From assembly GCA_017626845.1 (NCBI GenBank), contig JAGAHX010000040.1, forward strand, positions 1 through 64,000: a DNA stretch of 64,000 nucleotides, given 5' to 3'. The notes beneath the pieces are model-generated. The model did not search any database, was not told the DNA's origin, and worked only from the letters and a program-made list of their open reading frames with translations. This stretch comes from Bacillota bacterium (GTDB lineage: Bacteria; Bacillota; Clostridia; Peptostreptococcales; Anaerovoracaceae). Position numbers and translations under genes: made by a program. Below, in pieces: positions 25,399 through 34,058 of the stretch. Numbering within the stretch: the stretch's first letter is position 1; every line of letters begins with the position of its first letter.

Positions 25399-26589
25399 AT
25401 GGAAAGAATGATCGGAACCGTATCCAGAGGCGTCCGCGCGCCCATCATCCGCGAGGGAGACGACATCGTCAAGATCGTGACCGACAGCATCCTGGCCGCA
25501 AGCAACGGCGGTAAGGATCTGCGCGACAAGGACGTGGTCGCTGTGACCGAAGCAGTGGTCGCAAGAGCCCAGGGCAACTACGTGGGCGTAGAGGATATCG
25601 CTGCGGATGTGCGGGCTAAGTTCCCTTCCGGTGAGTTCGGCGTCGTATTCCCCATCCTGTCCCGCAACCGCTTCGCCATCTGCCTGCGCGGCATCGCGAA
25701 GGGCGCAAAGAAGATCTGGCTGCAACTGTCTTATCCCAGCGACGAAGTGGGCAACCACCTCATCTCTCTGGATGATCTGGATGCTGCGGGGGTCAACCCC
25801 TATTCCGACGTGCTGAGCGAAGCGAAGTACCGCGAACTGTTCGGCTACAAGAAGCACAGATTTACCGGCGTGGATTACGTCGAATATTATAAGCATCTGG
25901 TGGAAGATGCCGGCGCGGAGTGCGAGATCTTCTTCGCCAACGACGTGCGCGCGGTCCTGAAGTACACCAAGAACGTGCTGGCCTGTGACATCCACAGCAG
26001 AGAAAGAAGCAAGAGACTGCTGAAGGAAGCCGGTGCAGAGATCGCCCTCAACTTAAGCGACATCATGACCGCCCCCGTAAACGGTTCCGGCTACAACGAA
26101 AACTACGGCCTCTACGGCTCCAACAAGGCGACGGAGGACACCATCAAGCTGTTCCCCAGAGACTGCCAGCCCGTCGTGGAAGGCATCGCGAAGAATCTGA
26201 GAGAAGCCTCCGGCAAGCAGATCGAGGCTATGGTCTACGGCGACGGCGCCTTTAAGGACCCCGTGGGCAAGATCTGGGAGCTGGCGGATCCCGTGGTCTC
26301 CCCGGCCTATACCGCAGGTCTGGAAGGCCAGCCCAACGAGCTTAAGCTGAAGTATCTGGCGGACAACGATTTCGCAGAACTTTCCGGCGATGCACTGAAG
26401 GACGCGATCAAGGATTCCATCCGCCACAAGGATGCGGATCTTGTAGGCAACATGGCCTCTCAGGGCACCACGCCCCGCCGCCTGACCGACCTGATCGGCT
26501 CTCTGTGCGACCTCACCTCCGGATCCGGCGACAAGGGCACGCCCATCATCTGGATCTCCGGCTATTTCGACAACCTGACGGCAGAATAA
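25399..26589 (+). CDS. Coenzyme F420:gamma-glutamyl ligase family protein
   Basis: 396 residues. Resembles CofE/FbiB-type ligases (segments LRDKDVVAVTEAVVARAQG, FPILSRNRFAICLRGIA and VYGDGAFKDPVG). Those enzymes add glutamate to F420-0, but no F420 biosynthesis gene is in the window and most clostridia lack F420, so substrate is probably different. The start at 25399 is chosen because AAAGGAGG (25381-25388) is 10 nt away; ATG 25390 is only 1 nt from it. Highly expressed-type codon use (AGA arginines in part). Stands alone between the peptidase and a palindromic element. Confidence 0.75.
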   Translation: MERMIGTVSRGVRAPIIREGDDIVKIVTDSILAASNGGKDLRDKDVVAVTEAVVARAQGNYVGVEDIAADVRAKFPSGEFGVVFPILSRNRFAICLRGIAKGAKKIWLQLSYPSDEVGNHLISLDDLDAAGVNPYSDVLSEAKYRELFGYKKHRFTGVDYVEYYKHLVEDAGAECEIFFANDVRAVLKYTKNVLACDIHSRERSKRLLKEAGAEIALNLSDIMTAPVNGSGYNENYGLYGSNKATEDTIKLFPRDCQPVVEGIAKNLREASGKQIEAMVYGDGAFKDPVGKIWELADPVVSPAYTAGLEGQPNELKLKYLADNDFAELSGDALKDAIKDSIRHKDADLVGNMASQGTTPRRLTDLIGSLCDLTSGSGDKGTPIIWISGYFDNLTAE

Positions 26590-26598
26590 ATGAAGTAT

Positions 26599-26716
26599 AA
26601 GGCCCGAACCGTCATCCAACGCTCGTCAACACTTTATCGCAGACAGCCCTCCAAAGTCGGGCTGCCTGCTCAGCGTTTGCGATTTCCTCGCTTATGGATG
26701 AACGGCTTCGGGCCTT
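26599..26716. repeat. Long imperfect palindrome, MITE-like
   Basis: Arms 26599-26618 and 26695-26716 are complementary over 20 bases with two single-base bulges (core AAGGCCCGAA). An internal hairpin CAGCCC/GGGCTG occupies about 26645-26664. The element could fold into a 118-nt rod and act as terminator of the F420-ligase-like gene, although no T-run is present beyond TTTGCTCGATTTTC. Confidence 0.6.
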
Positions 26717-26735
26717 TGCTCGATTTTCAGATGCT

Positions 26736-27974
26736 ATGAAAAAGATCATTCTATTCGTAATTACGATCCTGGCCTTTTCCTGGAGCTTCTCTTTTGCAGA
26801 GAATTCTGCGATTGAACTTTCCTCTGCGGAAGACCTGCAATTACTGGCGGAAAATCCGGATGGAGAGTTTATCCTGACGGACGATATCTACTTCGAACCG
26901 GATACCGAATGGGTGCCTCCCGTATTCCGGGGTCACCTGAACGGGAACGGATATACGATCTACAACGTGCACAACACCGGCCTGTGCCCCGAGACCCGCA
27001 CGGTCTACGACGGCAACTACAAGGAATACGACGGCGCGTTCGCCGGGCTGTTCGGCATTCTGGACGGTGCGGTGGTGGAAGAGCTCAACCTTGTCGGCGC
27101 CTCCATTCAGGTCCGCGATTCCGAATCTTGCGTGTTTGCAGGACTGATGGCCGGCCTGATGGAAAACGATGCGGTGGTGCGGAACTGCAGCGTGCAGGGC
27201 ATCGCAGACGTCTCGACGTCCGGCCCCTGCTTCGGCGCGGGCGGCATCGCAGGCTACGGCAGCGGCCAAATCTCCTGGTGCAGCGCCGACACTACGCTGA
27301 TCTGCACCGATACGGACAAGGAATACAAGGACGAGCAGTTTATGGGCGGGGCCTACGCTGCGGGGTTCATCGACCTGCTGGAGAACGACATCCGCATCGA
27401 CGGCTACGATTCCGACCACGGCTACGTGCACGACGGCGGCCTGGTGGGCATGTATATCATCTACCCGAAGGGGACGTCCTATGCGGGGGCGATCGTGAAC
27501 AACCACGTCGCCGGCCGCATCCGCTTTTTCGAGGATAACCGCGACCGCCGGGCTTACTGCGCGCCCTACATCGGCGAAGTGTTGCAGTGGACCTACGACT
27601 GGGGCGGCTGCACAGAGGATTTCCAGCGGGACGAGGTGTTTACCTACGACACAGATCTCGTGCCCTGCGAACATCAGGGAACGGATTCCTATAGCGTGAC
27701 GGTCGTCGAACCGGACTACGGCAAACAGGGCTACACAGAGGAAGTCTGCAGCGCGTGCGGCTACACGGTCCGCAAGGATTACCGCGCGCCCTTAAAGCAG
27801 GAGATCCAGCTGCTGGACGAAGAGCCCATCGCGGAAGCGGCAGCCGAGGCGGCGGAAGAGGTGAAGGCCAATCAGGGCCTGGATCCGAAAGCTCTCATCG
27901 GTGCTTTCATCGGTGGAGCTGTTCTCCTGGCGGCGCTCATCCTGTACGGAAAGGGTAAAGGAGGCAAGCATTGA
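26736..27974 (+). CDS. Secreted, membrane-anchored beta-helix-like protein
   Basis: 412 residues. Signal peptide 1-21 (ends SFAE), then a long region with GLUG-like and parallel beta-helix features (FAGLFGILDGAVVEELNLVGA, GGIAGYGSGQISWCSA). A Cys pair near residue 340 (VCSACGYTV) may form a knuckle. Residues about 386-404 (ALIGAFIGGAVLLAALILYG) are a C-terminal anchor with a basic tail. Function unknown; surface adhesion is a guess. ATG 26736 is chosen for the signal peptide; no ribosome site is visible, and the palindrome at 26599-26716 ends only 19 nt earlier. Confidence 0.65.
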   Translation: MKKIILFVITILAFSWSFSFAENSAIELSSAEDLQLLAENPDGEFILTDDIYFEPDTEWVPPVFRGHLNGNGYTIYNVHNTGLCPETRTVYDGNYKEYDGAFAGLFGILDGAVVEELNLVGASIQVRDSESCVFAGLMAGLMENDAVVRNCSVQGIADVSTSGPCFGAGGIAGYGSGQISWCSADTTLICTDTDKEYKDEQFMGGAYAAGFIDLLENDIRIDGYDSDHGYVHDGGLVGMYIIYPKGTSYAGAIVNNHVAGRIRFFEDNRDRRAYCAPYIGEVLQWTYDWGGCTEDFQRDEVFTYDTDLVPCEHQGTDSYSVTVVEPDYGKQGYTEEVCSACGYTVRKDYRAPLKQEIQLLDEEPIAEAAAEAAEEVKANQGLDPKALIGAFIGGAVLLAALILYGKGKGGKH

Positions 27975-28081
27975 ACATTCTGGGCATCATTTTAGGCGCG
28001 GCGATCGTGTTCGTGCTCCTGTTCGTTCTCGGAAGGACCGGGGGCGGCGTATTTGAAGACCACGATGATACCGAAGAGTAG
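27971..28081 (+). CDS. Small membrane protein, TTG start
   Basis: 36 residues: one hydrophobic helix (NILGIILGAAIVFVLLFVLG) and an acidic tail ending EDHDDTEE. AAAGGAGG at 27957-27964 is well placed for the TTG at 27971, and the TTGA overlap with the stop of the preceding gene mimics the ATGA couplings elsewhere here. It is too short for standard gene finding. Function unknown; coexpression with the anchored surface protein upstream is likely. Confidence 0.5.
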   Translation: MNILGIILGAAIVFVLLFVLGRTGGGVFEDHDDTEE

Positions 28082-28090
28082 AGGCGTGGC

Positions 28091-29227
28091 ATGAAGTTCG
28101 TATTTGCATCGGATTCTTTCAAAGGGACCCTCAGTTCCATACGGACCGGCGAATTGCTGACCGCAGCAGCGGAAGAAGTCTTCCCCGGCTGCACCTGCAA
28201 GACCGTTCCCATGGCGGACGGCGGCGAGGGCACAGCGGAGGCGGTCATTCTGGCGACCGGCGGCAAATGGGTACCGGCGACCGTTACGGGACCGCTGGGC
28301 AAACCGGTCACAGCGGGCTACGGCCTGCTCCCCGGTGGTTCTGCCATCATCGAAATGGCATCGGCTTCGGGGCTGGTTTTGGTGCCGCCCGAACAGCGTG
28401 ACCCCCGCAACACCTCCACCTACGGCACCGGCGAACTGATCGCTGCGGCGCTGAAGGCGGGCTGCACCGAGCTGACGATCGCCATCGGCGGCAGCGCCAC
28501 CAACGACGGCGGCATGGGCTGCGCCCGGGCGCTGGGCGTCCGGTTTTTGGATGCCTCCGGCCACGAGTTGGAAGGTAAAGGCGGCGACCTGGCGAAGGTC
28601 GCGCACATCGACGCTTCCGGCTTGCTTCCCGCGGCGAAGGCGGCAATCTTTACGATCATGTCCGACGTGGACAATCCTCTGCTGGGCCCGGATGGAGCCA
28701 CGTTTACGTTTGGCCCCCAGAAGGGCGCAATCCCCGAAATTCGCGACGAATTGGAGGCGGGCATGGAAAACTATGCCCGGGTCTTAGAACGCGATCTTGG
28801 GGCGGATACGGGCTTTCCCGGGGCAGGCGCCGCCGGCGGCCTGGGCGCGGCTCTGAAGATCTTCCTGGGTGCGCAGATGCGCTCCGGCTCCGACGCGGTG
28901 CTGGATCTGGTGCATTTCGACGAAGACCTGAAGGATGCGGACTTCGTCATCACCGGGGAAGGGCGCATCGACTGGCAGTCCGCCCACGGCAAAGTCGTGT
29001 CGGGCGTAGGCAAGCGCTGCCAAAAGGCCGGCGTTCCCTGCATCGCCATCGTGGGCGGCATGGGCGACAAGGCGGAGGATATGCTCGCTCTCGTGGACAG
29101 CATCATCCCGACGGTGCAGGGCCCCTGCACGCTGGAATACGCGATGGAGCACGCGGAAGAACTGTATGCGAGCGCAGCGAGCAGGGTCATGCGGATCCTT
29201 GCAATTTCCAACGCGCATCGCAAATAA
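28091..29227 (+). CDS. Glycerate 2-kinase (GlxK/GarK family)
   Basis: 378 residues, full length. Family features: FASDSFKGTLSS at the start, VPMADGGEGTAEA, IGGSATNDGGMG and GAGAAGGLGAAL. Type I glycerate kinases phosphorylate D-glycerate, mostly to 2-phosphoglycerate, feeding glycolysis. The ATG is 9 nt after the small membrane ORF. No glyoxylate or tartronate genes are adjacent, so the glycerate source is unclear. Confidence 0.92.
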   Translation: MKFVFASDSFKGTLSSIRTGELLTAAAEEVFPGCTCKTVPMADGGEGTAEAVILATGGKWVPATVTGPLGKPVTAGYGLLPGGSAIIEMASASGLVLVPPEQRDPRNTSTYGTGELIAAALKAGCTELTIAIGGSATNDGGMGCARALGVRFLDASGHELEGKGGDLAKVAHIDASGLLPAAKAAIFTIMSDVDNPLLGPDGATFTFGPQKGAIPEIRDELEAGMENYARVLERDLGADTGFPGAGAAGGLGAALKIFLGAQMRSGSDAVLDLVHFDEDLKDADFVITGEGRIDWQSAHGKVVSGVGKRCQKAGVPCIAIVGGMGDKAEDMLALVDSIIPTVQGPCTLEYAMEHAEELYASAASRVMRILAISNAHRK

Positions 29228-29253
29228 ACGATATATAGTCAGGCATGTTTTTT

Positions 29254-30228
29254 ATGGAAAATCTCATCATTTCCCTCAAAGTCATCGCTCCGCTGATGCT
29301 CTACATGCTGCTCGGCGTGTTGTTCCGGCGGCGCGGACTCATTACCGAAAAACTGAACACGGACATGAACAGCTTTCTTGTGAAAGTGTTCCTGCCCGTT
29401 CTGATGTTTAAGAATATCTACCAGGCGGACTTGTCCGGACTGAACGGCAGCTTCGGGATCTACGCCGGCATCGCGAACATCGTGGGCTGGTGCCTGTGCT
29501 ACTTTATCTTCAGCCGGATCGAAAAGGATCCGGCCCGGGTCGGTTCCATGGTGCAGGGCGGCTTCCGCAGCAACGCCGTCATCTTCGGCATTCCGGTGGC
29601 GGAGAGCCTGTTCGGCGTGGGCAACACGGTGGAAGTGGCGCTGGCCATCGCCGTCTGTGTGCCGGTGTACAACGTGTTTTCCGTACTGGTGCTGGAAGTC
29701 TGCGGGCAGAAGGCGCAGATGCAGAAGGATGCTGCGGCGGGCCGGACCAGCCATATCGATGGCAAGCATATCGCACTGAGCGTCGCGAAAAACAAGCTGA
29801 TCTGGGGCGCGCTGACCGGTCTTCTGGTCAATTTCTCCGGCATCGATCTGCCGGATGCGCTGGATACAGTGGCGGCCGGCATGTCCGGCTGCGTTACGCC
29901 GCTGGCCTTCATTCTGCTGGGCGCGTCCTTCAGCCTCAACGCGGCGACGAAGAACATCAAGGCGATCTCCATCGTCACGGCCTGCAAGCTGGTCATCTAC
30001 CCACTGCTGTTCATGATCCTGCCGATCTGGTGGGGCTGGAAGGGTCACGTGATCGGCGCCATGCTGCTGTCCTCCGGCGCCCCGACGGCCATCTCCTCGT
30101 TCCCCATGGCAAAGGGCATGGGCTGCGACGGCGACCTGGCGGGCGAGATCGTAGTGGTCACCTCGGTGTTTTCGGTGCTCACCATGTTCCTGTGGATCTT
30201 CGGATTGAAACAATTTGGATTATTATAA
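29254..30228 (+). CDS. AEC-family (auxin efflux carrier type) transporter
   Basis: 324 residues with about ten hydrophobic segments in two repeats of five; the first begins LIISLKVIAPLMLYMLLGVLFRRRG, typical of AEC permeases. Family members move malate, other carboxylates or amino acids. ATG 29254 is 10 nt after a weak AGG; ATG 29245 in the same frame is only 1 nt from it. Placed between glycerate kinase and cobT, 9 nt before the latter; a carboxylate such as glycerate is a possible cargo, by position only. Confidence 0.8.
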   Translation: MENLIISLKVIAPLMLYMLLGVLFRRRGLITEKLNTDMNSFLVKVFLPVLMFKNIYQADLSGLNGSFGIYAGIANIVGWCLCYFIFSRIEKDPARVGSMVQGGFRSNAVIFGIPVAESLFGVGNTVEVALAIAVCVPVYNVFSVLVLEVCGQKAQMQKDAAAGRTSHIDGKHIALSVAKNKLIWGALTGLLVNFSGIDLPDALDTVAAGMSGCVTPLAFILLGASFSLNAATKNIKAISIVTACKLVIYPLLFMILPIWWGWKGHVIGAMLLSSGAPTAISSFPMAKGMGCDGDLAGEIVVVTSVFSVLTMFLWIFGLKQFGLL

Positions 30229-30237
30229 GGAGTTAGT

Positions 30238-31314
30238 ATGACCCTGAACGATTATCTGAGCGGCATTACCGGCGCGGACCGGGATGCGGTCGAAGCGGCA
30301 AAGAAGCGCAACGATGGACTGCTGAAGCCTCTGGGCAGCCTCGGACGGCTGGAGACCATGGCCGTCAAGATGGCGGGCATCACCGGCAAGGTGCTCAACA
30401 CGGCGGAAAAGCGCTGCATGCTGGTGTTTGCGGCGGATAACGGCGTCGTCGAGGAGGGCGTGGCAGGCACGCCCCAGGAGATGACCCGCAATCACACGAA
30501 AAACATCGCGGAAGGCGTGTCCGGCGTCGGCGTGCTGGCGGCCTACGCGGGTGCGGACCTGAAGGTGGTGGACATCGGCGTCAAGGGCCGGGTGGACTGT
30601 CCCCTGGTGATCGACCGCCACATCGCGGACGGTACGAACAACTTTGCCAAGGGACCGGCGATGACCCGGGAACAAGCCATTCAGGGCATCCTCACCGGCA
30701 TCGACATGGTGCGGATCTGCAAGGAAGAGGGCTACGAGCTGCTGGGCAACGGCGAGATGGGTATCGGCAACACCAGTTCCACCAGCGCCTGCTGCATGGC
30801 ACTTACGGGCCTTTCTGCGGATGAGGTCGTGGGCAAAGGCGGCGGCCTGACGGACGAGGGCCTGGTGCACAAGAAGGCCGTGATCCAGGCAGCGCTGGCG
30901 CTGAATCAGCCCGATGCGAACGATCCCATCGACGTCATCGCGAAGGTGGGCGGCTTCGACATCGCGGCGCTCACCGGCTGCTACATCGGCGCGGCCTACT
31001 ACCGGATCCCCATGGTGATCGACGGGGTCATCAGCGCGCTGTCGGCACTGTGCGCGGCGCGGCTGAACCGGGCATGCACTGACTTTATGTTCGCTTCCCA
31101 CGCCTCGGCGGAACCCGCCTACACCTATATTATGAAGGAACTGGGCCTGGAGCCCATTTTGGATATGCGCATGCGGCTCGGCGAAGGCACCGGCTGCCCG
31201 CTGGCCTTCCACATCGTGGGGTCGGCCTGCGCCATGATGCGGAACATGCACACCTTCGCCCAGGAAGCCATGGACGAGACCTACCGCATCGATATCAGAA
31301 AGGACGAGAAATGA
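30238..31314 (+). CDS. cobT: Nicotinate-nucleotide:DMB phosphoribosyltransferase
   Basis: 358 residues. The catalytic glutamate lies in MRLGEGTGCPLA at E316, matching Glu317 of the Salmonella enzyme. Other signatures: FAADNGVVEEGVAGTPQEMT and NGEMGIGNTSS. It makes alpha-ribazole 5'-phosphate, the lower-ligand precursor of cobamides. AAGGAG lies at 30228-30233 and the gene overlaps cobU by 4 nt (ATGA). Upstream corrin-ring genes are not in the window, so this may serve salvage or the end of synthesis. The B12 enzyme OraSE is an obvious consumer. Confidence 0.96.
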   Translation: MTLNDYLSGITGADRDAVEAAKKRNDGLLKPLGSLGRLETMAVKMAGITGKVLNTAEKRCMLVFAADNGVVEEGVAGTPQEMTRNHTKNIAEGVSGVGVLAAYAGADLKVVDIGVKGRVDCPLVIDRHIADGTNNFAKGPAMTREQAIQGILTGIDMVRICKEEGYELLGNGEMGIGNTSSTSACCMALTGLSADEVVGKGGGLTDEGLVHKKAVIQAALALNQPDANDPIDVIAKVGGFDIAALTGCYIGAAYYRIPMVIDGVISALSALCAARLNRACTDFMFASHASAEPAYTYIMKELGLEPILDMRMRLGEGTGCPLAFHIVGSACAMMRNMHTFAQEAMDETYRIDIRKDEK

Positions 31315-31859
31315 TCACGCTCGTAACAGGCGGCGCGAGAAGCGGCAAGAGCGATTTCGCAGAAAAGATGGTGGCGGAGAAGGTTGCCGGCGGGCCGGTC
31401 CTGTACATCGCCACGGCGACGAATACCGACGGCGAAATGGACGACCGCATCCGCAGGCACCGGGCGCGGCGGCCGGAAAACTGGCGCACGGAGGAGCGCT
31501 GGCAGAACCTGGACCGCATCTCCCTCGGCGCGGAAAAGGCCGTGCTGCTGGACTGTGTGGGGTTTCTGCTGGACAACACGTATTTTGGCACCATCGCCGA
31601 CTGGGATGAGCCGAAACAGGAAGAGGCGGACGCGGCGGAAGAAAAGGTGAAGGCGGAGCTGACGGCTCTGGCGGAGCTCTGCAACGCGGTCAACGTGGAT
31701 CTGGTGATGGTGACGAACGAGGTGGGAGATGGCCTGGTGCCCGCCACGAAGGTCTCGCGGTTCTACCGGGATGCGCTGGGACGCATCAACTGCCATGCGG
31801 CAGCCCTTGCGGACCACGTGTACTTTTCCGTCTGCGGCATTCCGATGCAGGTAAAATAG
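31311..31859 (+). CDS. cobU: Adenosylcobinamide kinase/guanylyltransferase
   Basis: 182 residues. P-loop GGARSGKS at 7-14 and the histidine/arginine-rich RRHRARRPENW segment (guanylyl acceptor) identify CobU/CobP. It phosphorylates adenosylcobinamide and then attaches GMP. Overlaps cobT by 4 nt and ends 3 nt before a terminator. Its product is the substrate of CobS, encoded 2.2 kb further on beyond the serpin and nitroreductase genes. Confidence 0.95.
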   Translation: MITLVTGGARSGKSDFAEKMVAEKVAGGPVLYIATATNTDGEMDDRIRRHRARRPENWRTEERWQNLDRISLGAEKAVLLDCVGFLLDNTYFGTIADWDEPKQEEADAAEEKVKAELTALAELCNAVNVDLVMVTNEVGDGLVPATKVSRFYRDALGRINCHAAALADHVYFSVCGIPMQVK

Positions 31860-31861
31860 GA

Positions 31862-31890
31862 AGATCCGCGCGACGCAGCGCGGTCTTTTT
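31862..31890 (+). terminator. Intrinsic terminator after cobU
   Basis: Stem 31862-31871 with 31878-31886 (9 bp, one bulged T) and a GACGCA loop, followed by a T-run through 31890. It separates the cob genes from the serpin gene. Confidence 0.8.
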
Positions 31891-31920
31891 CTGTCTATCA
31901 GGGTGAAAGGGGATCTTACT

Positions 31921-33339
31921 ATGATCATGAAAAAAGTGTTGAGCGCAGGCCTGGCCGTTCTGCTGGCTTTCGGTGCCTGCAGCTGTGCCACGGTGGACGC
32001 AGAAGATACCGATCCGACCGGCAGCGGCACAGGCCCAAAAGAGAAGCCGGCAGTTACAGAGACCAGCTCTTATGCTTTAGCAGAGCCGGTGCTGCCGGAA
32101 ATGGCACCTTATCCGGATGAGATGTCCTTTGCCGGAGAGGACGGCATGTTCGATTCCGAAGGGTTCGACGTCGCCTGGACCGCCTGGAACGAAGGGGTGC
32201 AGGCGAGAAGAGATGCGGCCCAGAGCTATCCGGGCAAGCTGGATGCCTACTTAAAGAAGACGACGGAAACCTTCCTGACGCCGAAGGAAGCGGGGAAGAA
32301 TGCGGTCTGCTCGCCGGTCAACATCTGGCTGGCGCTGGCGATGGTCGCTGAGACCGCAGATGGGCAGACCCGTGCGGAACTGCTGGATCTGCTGGGCGTT
32401 TCCTCCATCGAGGACTGCCGGGAACTGGCGAATAAGCTCTGGACGGCCAACTATATCGACGACGGCGCAGCCACCAGCAAACTGGCGGCTTCTCTGTGGA
32501 TGAACCAGGATGTACCGTTCAAAAAGCAGACAGTCCAGACTCTGGCGGACGATTATTTTGCCTCCACGTTCCGGGGCGGCATGACGGATCCGGCGTATTC
32601 GGCGGCCTTCAAGAGCTGGCTGAACGACAACACCGGCGGCCTGCTGCAGGATGCGGTGGATAATTTACCCGACTTCGATCCGCAGACCATCATGGCCCTG
32701 GCCACGACCGTCTACTTCTCCGGCAAGTGGAGCGACCAGTTCCAGGATGCGAACACCTATACGGAGACCTTCCACGGGGCTGTTTCGGACAAGGATGCGG
32801 ATTTTATGCACCGTTCGAGCACCGGGCAGTATTTCTACAGCGAGCATTTTGCTGCGGTCAACCTGCCCTTTGAAGATGCAGGCAGCATGTGGCTGCTTCT
32901 GCCGGACGAGGGCGTGACCCCCGCAGATCTGCTGAAGAGCGGCGAAGCCATGGATTTCGTGCTCTCCGGCGGCGCAAAGGGGGCGGAAAGCACGTTCCTG
33001 AAGATCGACATGGCGGTACCCAAATTCGACGTGGAAGCGGATATGGATCTGGTGGAAAAACTGACGGCACTGGGCGCTGGCAGCATGTTCACGAACAAGG
33101 CGGATTTCTCCAACCTGACGGACATGGACGGCGTCTTTATCGGCAATGCCACCCACGATGCTCGGGTCAAAGTGGACGAGGAAGGCTGCGAAGCGGCGGC
33201 CTTTACCGCGATGATGTACTGCGGCACGGCAATGCCGCCCGATGAACGCGTAGAATTTAAACTGGACCGGCCCTTCCTGTTTGCCCTGATGGGCATCGAC
33301 GGCCTGCCGCTGTTCTACGGCGTGGTAAACCAGCTATAA
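31921..33339 (+). CDS. Serpin, probable lipoprotein
   Basis: 472 residues. Signal peptide 1-20 with a lipobox-like FGAC (C20), a Pro/Glu/Thr-rich linker to about 95, then a complete serpin fold. The hinge DEEGCEAAAFTAMM (about 419-432) keeps the small residues needed for loop insertion, so it should be inhibitory; the reactive bond lies within the following YCGTAMPP, and the usual hinge Thr is Cys423. C-terminal DRPFLFALMGIDG...LFYGVV is the conserved core strand. Serpins trap serine or cysteine proteases covalently. ATG 31921 is 8 nt from AAAGGGG. Its insertion between cobU and cobS is unusual. Confidence 0.92.
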   Translation: MIMKKVLSAGLAVLLAFGACSCATVDAEDTDPTGSGTGPKEKPAVTETSSYALAEPVLPEMAPYPDEMSFAGEDGMFDSEGFDVAWTAWNEGVQARRDAAQSYPGKLDAYLKKTTETFLTPKEAGKNAVCSPVNIWLALAMVAETADGQTRAELLDLLGVSSIEDCRELANKLWTANYIDDGAATSKLAASLWMNQDVPFKKQTVQTLADDYFASTFRGGMTDPAYSAAFKSWLNDNTGGLLQDAVDNLPDFDPQTIMALATTVYFSGKWSDQFQDANTYTETFHGAVSDKDADFMHRSSTGQYFYSEHFAAVNLPFEDAGSMWLLLPDEGVTPADLLKSGEAMDFVLSGGAKGAESTFLKIDMAVPKFDVEADMDLVEKLTALGAGSMFTNKADFSNLTDMDGVFIGNATHDARVKVDEEGCEAAAFTAMMYCGTAMPPDERVEFKLDRPFLFALMGIDGLPLFYGVVNQL

Positions 33340-33344
33340 CACAA

Positions 33345-33406
33345 AACACAAAGGGACAGGTACACTGTGTCGTATCAACTGCACAATGTACCTGTCCCCT
33401 TGTGTT
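33345..33406. repeat. Palindromic repeat copy 2 (bidirectional terminator)
   Basis: Arms AACACAAAGGGACAGGTACA (33345-33364) and its near-complement ending at 33406, with a larger imperfect loop than copies 1 and 3. T-run ATTTTT follows at 33407-33412. It again lies between convergent genes: serpin (plus) and nitroreductase (minus). Confidence 0.85.
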
Positions 33407-33414
33407 ATTTTTGG

Positions 33415-33942
33415 TTAGAAGAATTTTGCGACTTCCGCAACGTCCTTGCGGGGTCTGCTGCCGGGTTCCTTGGCGCGCTTGCCGACGGCGATGACGGCCA
33501 TCACTTCTTCCTCTTCGGGGATACCGAGGCTTTCTTTGAGCGCTTCGGCATCGCGGATGCCCATAATGAGGGTGTCGAAGCCCAGGTCGGATGCGGCCAG
33601 TACCAGATAGGCGTCGTGGAGGCCCAGATCGTAGGCGCCCCAGTAGTTGCCGGCCTTGTTGGCAGGGCCTTCCGGTCCGAAGCCGGACAGGTTTCTTACG
33701 AAGGTCGTCACGATGAGCGATGCGCCAGCGGAGCTGTTGGCGTTAAAGGACGGCAGGCACTTCTCCTGCACTTCCTTTACCTTTTCCGGGCTTACGACCG
33801 CATAGCATCTGGAAGGCTGGTCGTTCTTCCAGGACGGCGCCTGCTGTGCCAGGGTGAGGATCGCTTCGATATCTTCTTTGGATGCCGCTTCCGCGTAAGC
33901 GCGTACGCTGCGGCGGGTCTCGATCAGTTTGTTGAATTCCAT
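33415..33942 (-). CDS. Nitroreductase-family FMN oxidoreductase
   Basis: 175 residues. Begins MEFNKLIETRRSVRAYAE, the classic FMN-binding RRSxR signature, with APSWKNDQPSR and IMGIRDAEALKESLGIPEEEEVMAVIAVG near the end. It reduces nitro, quinone or similar acceptors with NAD(P)H. BluB, which makes the B12 lower ligand, is a relative and would fit beside cob genes, but BluB is longer (about 220) and I see no BluB-specific signature. AAGGAG precedes the ATG. Confidence 0.87.
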   Translation of the reverse strand: MEFNKLIETRRSVRAYAEAASKEDIEAILTLAQQAPSWKNDQPSRCYAVVSPEKVKEVQEKCLPSFNANSSAGASLIVTTFVRNLSGFGPEGPANKAGNYWGAYDLGLHDAYLVLAASDLGFDTLIMGIRDAEALKESLGIPEEEEVMAVIAVGKRAKEPGSRPRKDVAEVAKFF

Positions 33943-34035
33943 TCTGTCTCTCCTTGTCTGCTTTGGATAGGTTCTACCTGTTCATTATCTGCCCTTTGCA
34001 CCCAAAATGCAAATGCAAAAGAAGCCCGTGCATTG

Positions 34036-34041
34036 TATAAT
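34036..34041 (+). promoter_or_regulatory. -10 box of cobS
   Basis: A perfect TATAAT directly preceded by TG (34034-34035), no convincing -35. Predicted transcription start near 34048 would leave about an 11-nt leader before ATG 34059 and excludes the ATG at 34044. Confidence 0.5.
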
Positions 34042-34058
34042 AAATGCATAGAGATATT

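Noticed and set aside
30229-30237. Cobalamin riboswitch before cobT
   Set aside because: Only 9 nt separate cobT from the AEC gene, and no B12-box-like sequence is visible before that gene or cobS.
33415-33942. Nitroreductase as BluB (lower-ligand synthase) because of nearby cob genes
   Set aside because: Too short (175 residues) and without BluB-type features; the RRSVR start fits general nitroreductases.
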